64,000 nucleotides of DNA from Carya illinoinensis (GCF_018687715.1 NC_056757.1:27075501-27139500); one strand, 5' to 3'; shown: positions 1-11,208, counted from the first letter of the stretch. Made by a program: numbers and translations. Notes: generated from the sequence alone by a model not told the origin.

Positions 1-754
1 TCCCTGTGTATTGTGTACTGCAGTTCCAAACTTGATCCGCCTCTGCTTCCCCAATACACAGTGCTCACAGAAAGACAGTTTACCTGTCTTGGCACCTTTG
101 AGTAAACATTGTTTCACCAGTGTTTGCAAAGTTTTTTCTCCTGCGTGTCCCATACGCATATGCCAAAGACTGGTGGTGTCGGCATCAGTCTCATCTAGCT
201 TTTCACAGCCTGTGGAAGCTCTTCCATCAACAGTATTTCCTTGCAAGAAATACAAGTTTCCTCGCCTCAAACCCTTCATCTACGGTCTTAACATCCAAGT
301 TTAACAAATCAGCAAGAATTTGGTTATAATTATTCAGATGTTCAGACATTGAAATACCTTCACGAAATTGGAATCTGAAGAGCTTCTTCTTCAAGTGCAA
401 AAGGCTCTCAATGCTCTTCTTCATGAACTTATCCTCCAATTTCTGCCAAAGTACCCTAGCATCTGTCTCTCTCATGACAAAATATTTTTGTTCTTTGGTA
501 AGGCATAATCGGATTGTACTACAAGCTTGAGTATTAAGCTTCTTCCAACCTTGATCAGTCATATCATCTGGCTTTCCTCCCAATGCAATATCCAACTCTT
601 GTTGGATCAACACGTCCATGACTTCACACTGCCACATGCTGAAGTTACTTGTTCCATCAAATTTTTCAACTTCAAACTTGGCATTTGACACAATGGACCG
701 ACGTCCTGAGCTACTGGCGTGTTCAGAGCTCCTGTCTCTTCCAGATCCTTCCAT
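1..754 (-). pseudogene. Copia gag joined to gag-pre-integrase domain (deleted, frameshifted)
   Basis: The reading frame opens with ATG at 754-752 and encodes a Copia gag. A serine-rich N-terminus is followed by a block with FDGTSNFSMW near residues 34-43 and conserved helices up to about residue 155, which is LTR-retrotransposon gag (UBN2 type). Near base 290 the gag stops resembling its family and passes into sequence typical of the region before integrase. Near base 245 the frame shifts. In the new frame the minus strand reads LWHMRMGHAGEKTL and then a CEHC motif (about 180-20), the zinc-binding pre-integrase signature. The rest of gag, its CCHC knuckle and the protease are absent. No functional protein is expected. 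Confidence 0.8.
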
Positions 755-1298
755 TTTAATTTAAAAAATTTAGACTCAAAATTTCAAAATTCTAACTGTA
801 CGGATGAGTCTGGAACGATCCAAATAGTAGGAAAGCACTATTTGATTGTTGAAATCGGACTCCGAATGGCTTAGATCAAGCAGAAAATGGATCTAAAAAA
901 TGGACGATTGTGATCTGTTTGGCGCGTGGGACGCACGCGCTGCACAGTGCGAGTGGGCGGCGAGAGGGCGCGTGGATTACACGCGCTACAGCACTGTGTG
1001 CACGTGAGGGAGAGTGAGGCGCGTGTATTACACGCGCTGAACCTCTGTAGGGCGCGTGAGGCGAGTGTCCGTCACACATCTTCAACCTCTGGAGCGCGTG
1101 GGGGCGCGTGGGCGCATGTATCTCAATCGTCTTCAACCTCCGATGCGCGTGGGGGCGCGTGAATGACAGCAGATGCACGCGCTGACCTTCTAGGGGCGCG
1201 TGATTTGTGGCAACGGATTCATCTCGATGCAAGGAACACCCTGGAGTTGTCAAAAATTGATTTTGAACAACTTGAATTTTCAGACAGCTCGAACCAGA
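755..1298 (-). repeat. Copia 5' leader with dispersed GCGCGTG motifs
   Basis: This untranslated leader lies between the PBS and the gag start. Roughly 910-1205 is strongly GC-rich and repeats GGCGCGTG, CACGCGCTG and GTGGGGGCGCGTG in irregular tandem units, unlike the AT-rich surroundings. Open frames on both strands here are arginine-rich by-products of the repeat. I see no gene. Confidence 0.6.
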
Positions 1299-1310
1299 GC
1301 TCTGATACCA
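1299..1310 (-). other. Primer-binding site for initiator methionine tRNA
   Basis: The minus strand reads TGGTATCAGAGC, the standard plant Copia PBS complementary to the 3' end of tRNA-iMet. Two bases separate it from the end of the LTR at 1313. Confidence 0.85.
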
Positions 1311-1312
1311 AT

Positions 1313-1655
1313 TGTTGTGCCTCCGGCCTGTCCAAAAATCACACAAGACAATTTTAAAGTGGTTCAGCAAATTGCTTACGTCCACTAGAGTCTCTTTTAT
1401 AGAATTTGTACGAGATTTACAAAACACTCTACAAAATTCTATTTCTCTCTCTCACGTCCCTCTTTTTCTCTTCATCCACTGCATCAATTACACTAGCAGA
1501 GCTCTCCTTTTATAGGAGAGCAATGGGGGGACACAAACCCACTCCTCTTAACCAGAAGCGCCTCTGGAGGTGAGTGGGTTGGTGGACGGTTGGTGAGCAT
1601 GGGGTGGGTGATTGCAAATCCAAACTCATTTCACACTTGGGGGGTTTATTCAACA
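1313..1655 (-). repeat. 5' LTR of the Copia element (343 bp)
   Basis: On the minus strand the LTR starts TGTTGAATAAACCCCCC and ends GGCACAACA, so it has TG...CA termini with a five-base inverted repeat (TGTTG/CAACA). The boundary next to the PBS is firm. The outer boundary at 1655 is inferred from the terminal inverted repeat, because the partner LTR is outside the window. Confidence 0.75.
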
Positions 1656-3228
1656 TGTTAATTATTCAATAATAAAGAAACCAATACTATAACCGAATGT
1701 GCACAAGACAAGGCCACATGATTCACGCAACAGACCATTGTCTGATTGTACTCTTTCTATGTACAGCCTAGTTTCCTAAAGCTATATATTCCTTTACCAG
1801 ACACATGTAATTCTATATGTATATATTGCAATAGATGACACTAGACTCGATTGAGTGAGTTTATAGAATTTTCTTCTCTATCAATATTTGTTTATTCAAG
1901 AATATTTTTCATCCGTTGTATTACTTGGGCAGTCAGTTATTCCCTCGCATGTATATAAACATTTTTTTTTTTTTTTGTATTTTTACTTTTTACACACGAT
2001 AATATCAAACAAAGTTATACTTCCAACTTTACTTTCTTGATTCTAGAAGATACTCTACTATTTATTAATGATCAGACACGCACTTAGAAAACAAGCCAGA
2101 CTCATGATCAGGGATATATCGATGGAGGATATTCTGATAAATAAACCCCTGGAAGAATGTACATATATATGGAATCCCACTAAAAGCAATATTTTTTTCC
2201 CTACTAAAAACAGAAAAGCAAAACTTATTGCCTCATGCGAGAAATTACTGCAACATAAACTCAAAACTGTGCTACCTAGCTAGCTACAAATTACCAATCC
2301 TGTATATAGCTAGCTAGCTAGGCAATGTTGATGAAAAGGATATATCAATCCTGATGGCCAGCCTCTTAAGTAATGCAATGTGATTAAGTTTATATCGATA
2401 TCAAATTAAAGACTGCAGTATTAATTCTCCCAAACACTTGAGTAGGCCGGGGCACCCGCAAGATGCATGAGCTGCTAGCTACTCCTAATTATATGGTTTC
2501 TTGATAAGTCAATATATGCGCGCAGGCTATATAGCAGCCAATAACATGCATATGTTTACAGTGAATATCTATGGTTATTTGCTTATCTTAATTTCGTGTT
2601 TGATTTTCATGTTACGTTGAAAGCTTGAAGCAGAGAGAAGATATAAGAACTGTACTTGCGTGGCTGTGAACCTGGACAGAATTGTGGACAAGATAATTGA
2701 ACTCTAAGAATATATCTTGCCGTGAAAACCCACATGCATGATGCTATTCTGCCACCGACCTAATTTTCCTCTGTCTATTTCTACATCCTTTCCTTTTCAC
2801 CTTTTTATCTCAAAGATACGGAGCACCCAGATCATAGATTCCAGTATCTACTCCATCCACGCACCCCATGCACGCGCACCTGTGGTGATCACAAAATTAG
2901 GACTTTAATATATAGCTGCGCGCCTGCAAGGCAATAATACTAGTAACTAGAAATTAAGTACGTACGCAGCATGAAGCCTTTGTTTTTTTTTTTTTTTTTT
3001 TTAATTAGTTACATAAGATTCCTTCGATCATTTGCATGAAAAAGATTGAAGAGGCCGATAGGTCAGCTAAGGAATGAGATGTATGTAGAGCATAAAGCCT
3101 GGGATAGCTCAAGCTAGGCCACTCATCTTGGTACTCTAATTCCTAGCTAATTCCCTCGTGCATCTTATCAAGAATTCTGACCAGGTTCAATTTGGTATAC
3201 GTGTATCTCTCGTCTTTAACCAGTAGAC
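1656..3228. other. Intergenic, no gene seen
   Basis: This is AT-rich sequence with many stops in all frames, poly-T runs near 1963-1976 and 2982-3001, and a short GCTA-repeat patch near 2276-2321. It lies upstream of MIR395 and may hold its distal promoter. I recognise no further coding or RNA signal. Confidence 0.5.
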
Positions 3229-3233
3229 TGTAG

Positions 3234-3240
3234 TATAAAT
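3234..3240 (+). promoter_or_regulatory. Putative TATA box of MIR395
   Basis: TATAAAT lies 61 bp upstream of the base of the hairpin, a spacing that fits an RNA polymerase II primary microRNA transcript starting near 3265. This is inferred from motif and position only. Confidence 0.4.
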
Positions 3241-3294
3241 GGTAGGCTTTCGGTGTCGAAACCTGCAGATCGAAAGAGTAAGCTGGAAGCGTAC

Positions 3295-3388
3295 GTCAGC
3301 TGTCCCCTGGAGTTCCCTTGACCTCGTGATCTTCTCAGACGCTTAAGCTCCACTGAAGTGTTTGGGGGAACTCTTGGTGGCAACTGAC
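3295..3388 (+). ncRNA. MIR395: MIR395 precursor hairpin; mature miR395 at 3353-3373
   Basis: Bases 3353-3373 match the conserved plant miR395 (21 nt, starting CTGAAGTG and ending GGGGAACTC) exactly, as I recall it. The mature sequence is on the 3' arm, as in other MIR395 genes. The 5' arm GTCAGCTGTCCCCTGGAGTT (3295-3314) pairs with 3368-3388 (GAACTC through AACTGAC), giving a stem that extends beyond the duplex. The star region (about 3313-3333) pairs well opposite the miRNA 3' half, with G-U wobbles, but has several mismatches opposite its 5' half. miR395 cleaves transcripts of ATP sulfurylases and a low-affinity sulfate transporter during sulfur starvation (family knowledge). MIR395 genes are often clustered, but I found no second copy here. 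A 7.7-kb hAT element is inserted 112 bp downstream of the hairpin. Confidence 0.85.
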
Positions 3389-3692
3389 AATTGAACAAAT
3401 CCTTATCATACTTTAGATTAGGTAAGATTCTTAACGAGAGTCTATTACTTCTATGTATCCATGTTACCTTAACTAGGTTAGGTTTAGAAGTATTTAAGGT
3501 AGGACTGTTCATATGACCCGGCCCAGTCCGGATTCTAGTTACTAGTTCCGGCCCAGAATAAATCCGGGCCGGTACCCGCATAATCAAACTCGGGCCCATG
3601 TGGCCTGGATACGGTTTTGACAAACCAGGTACCGGGTTTTAAACCCGGTACCCGCATTTAATAAAAGCATGCTTATCCTTTGGAAGCCCTAG

Positions 3693-3720
3693 CCCCCCCC
3701 CCCCCCCCCCCCCCCCCCCC
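3693..3720 (+). repeat. Poly-C run of 28 bases
   Basis: An uninterrupted run of 28 C lies in the left arm of the hAT element, 14 bp before the CACTA insertion. Its length may be uncertain because such runs are hard to sequence. Confidence 0.9.
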
Positions 3721-3739
3721 GCGGAAATGAAACTCACTA

Positions 3740-6504
3740 CAACACAATCCACTTTTAGCGTCTAAAATATTACTGGCGTTATATGTATTGACGCAAAGTT
3801 ATCTTACCAGTCCAATTAGTTACGGCGCCTAGAGACATGACGCTAAAGCTTATCTTTTACAAAGCGAATTTCGTCGCCGCATACAATTTTGACTGAGATT
3901 TATTTTAACCGCAGTTTGTGTTTATTTCACTGCGATTTTGAGCCGACGGAATTAATTTGGTGACGCAAAATGCAAATTTAAGTTTTTTTTCGCCGTAAAA
4001 GGTAAGGAACTAAGGACGTATATTTTCCCCCCTTTTTCTTCTTCCCCAGCCCGATATCCTAGTACCCCTTGTTGCCCCTTCCCACGTCTTTGTCTCTATC
4101 ACACTAAGTGCCCCAAGCCTCGTTATTGCCCCACGTCTGTGCTAAGGCCTCTCTGTCTCTCTGTCTTTATCTCTAGCTTATCTCTATTTGCAGCACATAA
4201 CCCACAAATCTGGTCGATTGGTCCCTCACTTTCACTCCGATAGAGATTTTCTCTGGTCCACAACAGCACGTCACAAGAAGAAAGTAATCATCTACCACTC
4301 ATCTGATGTGATTTTCCTTTCTCTCGGTCTCTCTCATCCAAACTTGTTTCTAGAGTATAATATTTAACTGCATGTGTTTTGTTCAGTTTTGAAATTAAAA
4401 ATTTATTTGGGATGGGTTCTGGAGTATAATTGGCTTCTACGTGTGTTTGGTTCTAAGTTTAGTGATCATGAACCTGATATATTGAATGGATCAATGAATT
4501 ATGTTGTTAATTGATATTTATTTTGGTCGTTCAAATTCTGTAGAATTTCATTAATGATATGCAAAATTAGTACCACATTGTTGATTTAAACCAGAATTAT
4601 TCACAGACTAGGGCTTTGGGCATTAGATGAAATGGGCTTTTGAATTTTACGCTGAACAACAGTGAGCTTGAGTACTTCTTTGGCATATGGGAATTTAGAG
4701 GGTAGTGTTGGCTTTGGTATTAGTGTGTTAGATCGAATTGTACCCAAAGCATTTTCTAATTTTTATTGGAATGTTGTAAATATGCTCCCTAATATATTGA
4801 TCCACAACTATTTCTAAAATTATTGGATACTAGTTTGGCTATTTCTTTTAACCCTCAAGATCATAAAACTGTAGAGGACCTCATACTTTTCCCACGAAGT
4901 CTAAAATAATAGTCTGATCGTGGCCTAACTAATCTTTAATTATGATAAGAAAATCGTGCATGCATCCTTCATTAAATAGTATGTACCTAAATCCATTTGG
5001 TTATTAGAGAACTAACTTAAGCTTTCGAAATTAAGATGTTGTCTTAATTGTTAAATAATTGATTACCACCACTTCCAAGAGATCATTCAGAGCTAGCTTC
5101 ACCATTAAGAAGGCCACCATGTCCATTATTGCCTTGCATTTGAAGTATATCTAATTTGAAGTATATATATTGAATATTCTTATTTGTAAGCAAATTCTGA
5201 TCAATTAATTCTCAAATTTTCAATAATTAATTAGTTTATATTTTGTTAAAATGGACATGCTTAAGACAGTGTAGTTTATAAGGAGGGATATTCGACTCTA
5301 AAAGGTCCAAAAAGAAACTCAAATAAATGGGTTGAACTATTTTAAAGCAGGTAAGCTACCACATAAACTTTTGGCATGCATGGGTACTGATGTTTCCATT
5401 ATATTGATGTATTTGATCTAGCTTGGTAGCTTTGGATTAGATGAATAAAACAATTTCCATAACATGATTTGACACTTTCAGTTTTTCTTTTTAGCTTATA
5501 TATAGTTCATGGCTCCATCAGTTTGTTATTACCCAGTTAATATTTTGGTCTTTGAGTATGAACAAGCATTTCAAATGGTCATACTTTATTGGTATGCTTG
5601 AGAGTTTAATATAACCAAATATATTCACATGTAGCTTACTGCATTATAACGTATTTAAAATTTTGAATTTTACATATGAAGAACAGCGAGCTCTCTTGCT
5701 ACAAGTAGAATGGCAGATTCTACTTTCTTAGACCAATTTGATGTTGGCTATAGTACTAGATCCAATTTGCCACCTCAAATTTGTTTTTCATTGAACACTG
5801 AAAATATAAGCCCCAAACATGCCATTACATCAACTTAGGTACTAATCTGAATGTTTACCTGCAGAAATTCCCTCGTTGAAGCACTGTATTTTCAGTGTGG
5901 TTCATATTCACAGCTTGTGCCCTTTAAACAAATTCACTCATTGCCACACAAAGAACACATACATACATATAAAGGCATCATTAGGAACAATTATAAATCT
6001 AAACTAGTTCACTTTACCAGCAAAATGCATTGTATCCCCTACCTATTTTTGAGAAAACATTGCGAGTAATCATGACCAAACTGGATCTTTATGCTTTTCC
6101 AATGCATTTTGGCATTTTGGACCAATTTAAGATAAACTTGGCACTTGTTAATGCTTCATGCTTTGCTGTTGACATTTTTTAGGCTTCTCAATATTTCCAA
6201 CTTCAGTTCCCTTTTTTCAGCTGCAAGAATGATCGTTTCATTTTTATAGCCAAACTTTATCCCCTGTTTTTAGCTTCGCATAATATTTCACACTCTATTC
6301 TTGCCGTATATAATGTGCTCTAATATTTTTAATGTGGGAGGTTTTCACATGAAGTTGCTAGATAATAAGTTTTGGTTTTTACTAACTCCACTCCATGTTT
6401 GATAGATTGGATGTCTATGATAATAAACACAGTGTTTAAATATTTAATTTTTTAGATGGACAAAAGTTGAATGCACCTCACCGATAGATTTTGGTCAAGG
6501 GAAT
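3740..6504. other. Left interior of the CACTA element, no intact gene
   Basis: Subterminal repeats (to about 4000) are followed by pyrimidine-rich sequence (4020-4350) that resembles a transcribed leader, then AT-rich sequence resembling introns. No frame with a recognisable domain was seen. Confidence 0.45.
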
Positions 6505-6837
6505 ATGGCAAAGGGGTCAAGCAGTTTCTCACAATGGCTCGAGCTCATGCCCTCGGAAACAACAGTGTTCAGGGACGTTCTAGGGAAAAGATCAGGCTAT
6601 GAAAGGGGTTTGGGCGAGAAGGTGATGCCTGTAACATCAGGAACAGTGAGTGCTCTTGAGAATGGAGGTGTCTTGTTAGAGGATGCATTGTTTTACAAGG
6701 CCCAATTTGAGGCACTAAAGGCCAATGTTCAGCAAATATTTGTCAAGCAAGTGGAGTTTGATAAATTTATGACATACTCAATGTCACAGCAGCTACCCCA
6801 GGGAGAGTTTTCGAGGGAGACACCGGGAGCTGTCTAA
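6505..6837 (+). pseudogene. Fragment of plant En/Spm (Transposase_24-type) protein
   Basis: This 110-residue frame contains VFRDVLGKRSGYERGLG (about residues 22-38), close to the R-S-G-Y-x-R-G-L-G motif near the C-terminus of Ptta/En/Spm transposase-associated proteins of CACTA elements. It ends with a coiled-coil-like stretch. It sits in the middle of the CACTA element, which agrees with that origin. It is much shorter than the several-hundred-residue family members, and earlier exons were not found. It may be the last exon of a decayed TNP1-like gene. Confidence 0.55.
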
Positions 6838-9260
6838 CTTTGGTACACAACACTTATTGGGATTTTTTGGTTTTTTGAGAGGCAACGGGATGACTACTAG
6901 TGGGTGGTTGTCTGTGGTAATTTTGTGAGTGCTTCTCTAGACACATGGTTGGGTACATGATAGACTAAAGGGACTGATGCATGCATTATTAACACATGCT
7001 TAGCAAGATCCAGATCTTGCAAGATACAAAGGATGGGCAATGGGTTGTATGAAATGATGTTGTAGCCATGGAGCACTGCAAGAGGGACAGCTTGTGGCAT
7101 TTTGCATGTACTACAAGTGTCAATATTTCCAGAATTTTTGTTGTGGGGGCGACAGTGCCCTAAACAGGTACCTACTTCTGCAAACTCCATAGTGACATAT
7201 GGTAGAATATCTTTGCAATTTAGGTTGATACTTTGGGCTACTTCATTCTATGCCATGAATTTTATATGGTCTGAAAACAACTCCTGTAAATATTATTGAT
7301 GGATATAATTTTAGGGTAGGTATGAATATATTTTACTTAATATAGTGGCCTTTTAGCTTGATTAAACTTGAGGTGTTACTACTAATTTATGGGCCTAAAT
7401 TGTAGTACTGCTTCTTTAAGATGAAGCCTGAGTGTTGATGCAACTTGGTGTGTAAATAGTTTGGAAAATGTAGTATGAATTTTCTAGAATTGAACTAGCT
7501 TAGATGTTGATCATGTGATAACATTTTTTGCCAAATAAGTTCTGTCACCAGTTGGTTGCAATGGGACCTCTGGGATTTAGTTAAAAAATTTAATATCTGA
7601 CATGTATATAGTAGAATGAACAAACAAAAAGATGGTTCTTAGGTTCCAAGGCTATGTCCACATAGGTAGTATAAAAATCCCTTTATTTGTTTTAACATAT
7701 ACATGGGGTTAAATGAGCCATTGGTAGTTTATGTTAACAAGCTGAGAGCTGCTACAAGCTGTTGTTGATGGTATATTTGATTTTTTAAACAACTTCATTT
7801 ATGTTGGATTAGTGGTCTTTCATATCTCGTGTTATTATTACTTGGTTGATTCCATTCTTAGAAAAAATGGAGCCAGGAAAAGGTATATTACACTGCCAAG
7901 CTTATGGGTCATTACCAAAGAGATGGGATCTATAGGTTCTGTTCGGAAATTCTCACCATGCTACTAAGATAGAGAGGACTCAAATTTTGTCTGCCACATG
8001 ACATTGTGTAACCAGCACATATTAATGTTGCCTTGTATTAAATTTACAAATGATCATTGAACATGTTTCGGCATAGTGGTGTATTATTTAACTTGATCTT
8101 GTTTTGGTACTAATATATGTATAGAGTGATTGGCACATTTGTCACCTAGATTAGGAAATATAGTACTTCTCAAACTGGGTGGTAATTTCTGTGCATGTAA
8201 TACCCGTTGGCCTCCAAATGATAGTATAGTAGTATCTTTTCAGTTGAAATTGAAATTGTTTGAATCCTTGAATTATGTCAACTGCTGCATTATTCTATTG
8301 CTAGTCAGGGTTATAATAATATTGAGATCTGGCCAAACTAATAGAATTTATAGCTTATAAATATTTTCATACAACAATATTAAAGTTTGCATTTTTGGTA
8401 ACCAACTAGACCCAGGCCAAAAATCTATGATAGCACATATATATGTTGGTCTCCTATTTTAAACAATGATTCCAATGGGATTAATATTTGTGAGGCAACT
8501 AATTGCATCGGTAATTAGTTGGAGTATTTGTATTAAATATACTTCTATTGCGACAAACATAGAAGTCCATTTGTGTATAAATGGGACAGTTACGGGGAAA
8601 TAAAATCACCGCAAATATATTTCACTATGGGGATCTTTATTCGTGTCACTATTTGTTCGCTACAAGAACTACAACTTTTGCTGCGCATAATTAATGCTTT
8701 TGTGATGTATACTAGAAATATATTTCATGATCCAATTTGTGGCGAACCTACTAATATTTGCTGCGTGACGTTTGGGCCCATTAATGGCAATTTCCATTTC
8801 ATTTAGACACCAAGCAATAGACGCTAATAGATTTTCGCTACCAATATTTTTCACTGCTAAAATAATCGATGGTAGGACATGAACTATTTGTGTCTCATAC
8901 TTTTCGCCATAAATATAAAACTTTATCAATTAACTTTTCAGTAGCAATGATAATGTTTTTGCGACATTAAATACACTGTCACAACAACTATATATTGCGG
9001 CGCTGTGGTAGTATTTGTGACTCTAAAAATAGGCTAAAAAATTAATGATTTGCACCATTCAACATTTTTTGCGGCAGATTAAACATGTAAATTGCGGCGC
9101 CCAATTCGCAAATAGATTTCCTGCTAAGCCGTGTAAAACTTTTTGAGACCAACTTCTATCGACCACGTAGCAGCGAACAGCATGGAACGAGAAAGCTTTT
9201 TTGTGAGCTGATTTTGAGCTATTGCTGCAATTTTCACCGACACAAAATGTGTGTTATGTT
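6838..9260. other. Right interior of the CACTA element, no gene
   Basis: AT-rich sequence with small chance frames only. From about 8520 it is rich in short motifs with CGCTAC, TTGCGAC, GCGGCG and CACCGC on both strands, the right subterminal repeat region. The strongest are near 8995-9005 and 9070-9110. Confidence 0.5.
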
Positions 9261-9337
9261 GTAGTGACTCACCCCATTCTTCAAACCCTCTATGTCTATC
9301 TCTTGCGCCCCCCTCCCCCAAATCACTCATCTATAGA

Positions 9338-9341
<4 letters not shown>

Positions 9342-9371
<30 letters not shown>
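9342..9371 (+). repeat. (CT)n microsatellite
   Basis: Fifteen CT units in the hAT right arm. Confidence 0.9.
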
Positions 9372-9372
<1 letters not shown>

Positions 9373-9420
9373 GAAACTCACTCCCTTTTCTTCATCCTAT
9401 ATCTTGGGCTCGAAGGTCTT

Positions 9421-9422
9421 CT

Positions 9423-9485
<63 letters not shown>
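9421..9485 (+). repeat. (CT)n microsatellite, long
   Basis: A 65-bp CT-rich tract, nearly pure from 9433. Open frames here encode only Leu-Ser repeats. Confidence 0.9.
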
Positions 9486-9488
<3 letters not shown>

Positions 9489-11208
9489 CACATAAAACCC
9501 TAGCTAGTGGGCACAAAAGTTTGTTCTCTGTAATTTGGTTCTGTTTTACTCCGTCGCTTCATCGTCTTCTCAGTTTCTTGGGTCAAAGAGATTTTATGCT
9601 TGTTATTTGATCTAAAGATACTTGTTACCTTTGTTATTTGTTGTTGTCGATTTTTCTAGATATATGCAAGTGCATATGGCATATGGGTTTATTTGTCTCC
9701 AGAGATAGCCGATTGAGGCACCGATCTATTTAGCTCTCTCTATCTATCTCTCTATTGCATCAAAACCCTAGCCTCTCACAACTCAGCTTTCCTCTTCTTT
9801 AAGTAAGACATGGCTTTTGGGTAAGATTTTGTTCATCACAAATATGTGTTCTTTTTTTAATTTCTAGTTGGATCTATGTTTATGTTCTTTTCATATTATA
9901 GTTGGGTTTTTTTAAACATGGCTTGTGTGTGTGTATGTTTTTTTTAAGCATTTGAGGGTTTTCGGTGGTAGCGTTTTTCTTCCCTAAAGCTTTAGATCTG
10001 ATGCTATTTGGTTTATTATTTAAATTTTATTGAAAATTATTCCTTGTGAGTTATGATATAAACAGATGCTTGATGTTATAAACAGATCCTTATGTTTCCC
10101 TGTTCCTTGTGAGTTATGATATTTGGTTCTTTATCTTTTATTTCCTTTGTTCTCTCTATTGATTTGAGTCTATTTTGATGACAATGCTTTGCTTAATGCT
10201 TTATGCTTGATACTCAGTGCTACTCTGTTTTCTCAAAATATGCATAATATAAGATGTAGCCTTAGATGAAATCAACACACGAAATAACTGATTTGAAGAT
10301 GTGGTTTTGTTGGGTTTAAGATGATTTTTGGATATGCACAAATGTCAATGTTTTATGGGAACTTGAATTCAAAACAGTGTGTTGTGTATTTGGATATGCC
10401 AAGTGGATTTTATCAAAACCAATGGCTCTTCTATCTCCCTATTTACTTACTTAAATGTTATCTGAAATAATTGGATTTTTGTTATCTGAACTCCTTTATG
10501 CCATTATGCTCTATTGACGACTGGGGGTGGAGCACATTCTAGAACCACAAGAAGCTGGTTGCAGGGGACAAGCTGATTGAAGAATGAAAGGAGGCTAGCC
10601 CTCAAGTAGTAGTACTGAACAAGTGTAATGAAGTAAAGGGTGTTATTTATGATATCATCCCAACTTGGCAAAACTGATTGGTTATTGTTGTGATAAAGTA
10701 AAGGGTGTTGTTTATTTTGTAATTCAAATCTTGTAATTTTGTATTGTAATATAATGTGTAAATAACAAAATAATATAATATGTAATGGGTTGCATGTATT
10801 TTAGTTTTTTATTTTTATATAATTTTATTATTTTGGAAATGTTAGTATTATGCTTTTAATGAATTAGAAAAACCTTTTATATAATAGTCTTTAAAAGTAT
10901 GATTTTCAACACTTTTTTTAATTTTTCAAATAAATATAAGAGAATTATGCTTTTCAGCATTTTCATATAAATATAGGTTTTTATTTAAAAAATCTACTTC
11001 TAAAACAGACTTAAAAATAAAAATAAATAAATAAATAAATAAATCGGGTACAACCCAATACCCGAATTTTTGGGTTATTAAAACCTGGATTAAGCCGGGT
11101 TTCTGCCCGGAGTCATAATCGGGTATACCCTAGGCGGAACCGGATCCGAATTTGCCACCCGGATTTCGAACCGGGTCCAGTACCCGGTTGAACACCCCTA
11201 ATTTAAGG

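Larger units (their letters stand above)
1..1655 (-). mobile_element. Ty1/Copia retrotransposon (Tork/Tnt1-like), 5' part, internally deleted
   Basis: Read on the minus strand this runs LTR (1655-1313), a 2-nt spacer, a tRNA-iMet primer-binding site, a GC-rich leader, gag, then directly the gag-pre-integrase domain, and it leaves the window at base 1. The order LTR-PBS-gag-integrase is that of a Copia element. The gag resembles the Tnt1/Tork lineage (family knowledge). The C-terminal part of gag and the protease region expected between gag and the pre-integrase domain are missing, so this copy carries an internal deletion. The second LTR and target duplication lie outside the window. Confidence 0.85.
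3735..9266. mobile_element. CACTA (En/Spm-type) transposon nested in the hAT element, 5.5 kb
   Basis: The termini are CACTACAACACAATCCAC (left) and, as reverse complement of the right end, CACTACAACATAACACAC. The 3-bp direct repeat ACT flanks the element at 3732-3734 and 9267-9269. Both features define the CACTA superfamily. The first 300 and last 700 bp hold many GC-rich motifs (GACGC, GCGGC, CGCCG) in an AT-rich setting, like the subterminal repeats that bind TNPA-type proteins. Inside, only a short transposase-associated fragment (6505-6837) is recognisable and no TNP2 catalytic region, so it looks non-autonomous. Confidence 0.85.
3500..11200. mobile_element. hAT-like DNA transposon, 7.7 kb, with nested CACTA element
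   Basis: The ends are inverted repeats: TAGGACTGTTCATATGACCC on the left, and on the right (reverse complement) TAGGGGTGTTCAACCGGGTA. An identical 8-bp target duplication, ATTTAAGG, flanks them at 3492-3499 and 11201-11208. An 8-bp duplication and TAGGGGTG-type ends are hallmarks of plant hAT elements. Both subterminal regions are rich in ACCCGG/CCGGGT motifs. Removing the nested CACTA leaves about 2.2 kb with no transposase, so the element is non-autonomous. Parts of the right arm resemble the 5' end of a transcribed gene. Confidence 0.85.
9267..11200. other. Right arm of the hAT element with gene-leader-like sequence
   Basis: After the CACTA insertion the hAT arm continues with pyrimidine-rich sequence, two long (CT)n tracts, and two AAACCCTAG motifs (9497 and 9764 regions), each like the leader of a plant housekeeping gene. 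An ATG at 9810 is followed by GGCTTTTGG and a GTAAG donor-like site. The rest to 11040 is AT-rich without a conserved frame, and 11040-11200 is the ACCCGG-rich subterminal region. This suggests captured host sequence, but I could not identify the donor gene. Confidence 0.4.

Noticed and set aside
3160..3200. AGGTTCAATTTGG as a possible sulfur-response (UPE-type) box of MIR395
   Set aside because: Only part of the consensus matches as I recall it. That is too weak to annotate.
3216..3623. A 135-residue minus-strand frame overlapping MIR395 and the hAT left end
   Set aside because: It spans an RNA hairpin, a target duplication and a transposon terminus, has no domain, and is better explained by the ACCCGG-rich end.
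9222..9610. Two Leu/Ser-rich frames
   Set aside because: They are translations of (CT)n repeats in a transposon arm.
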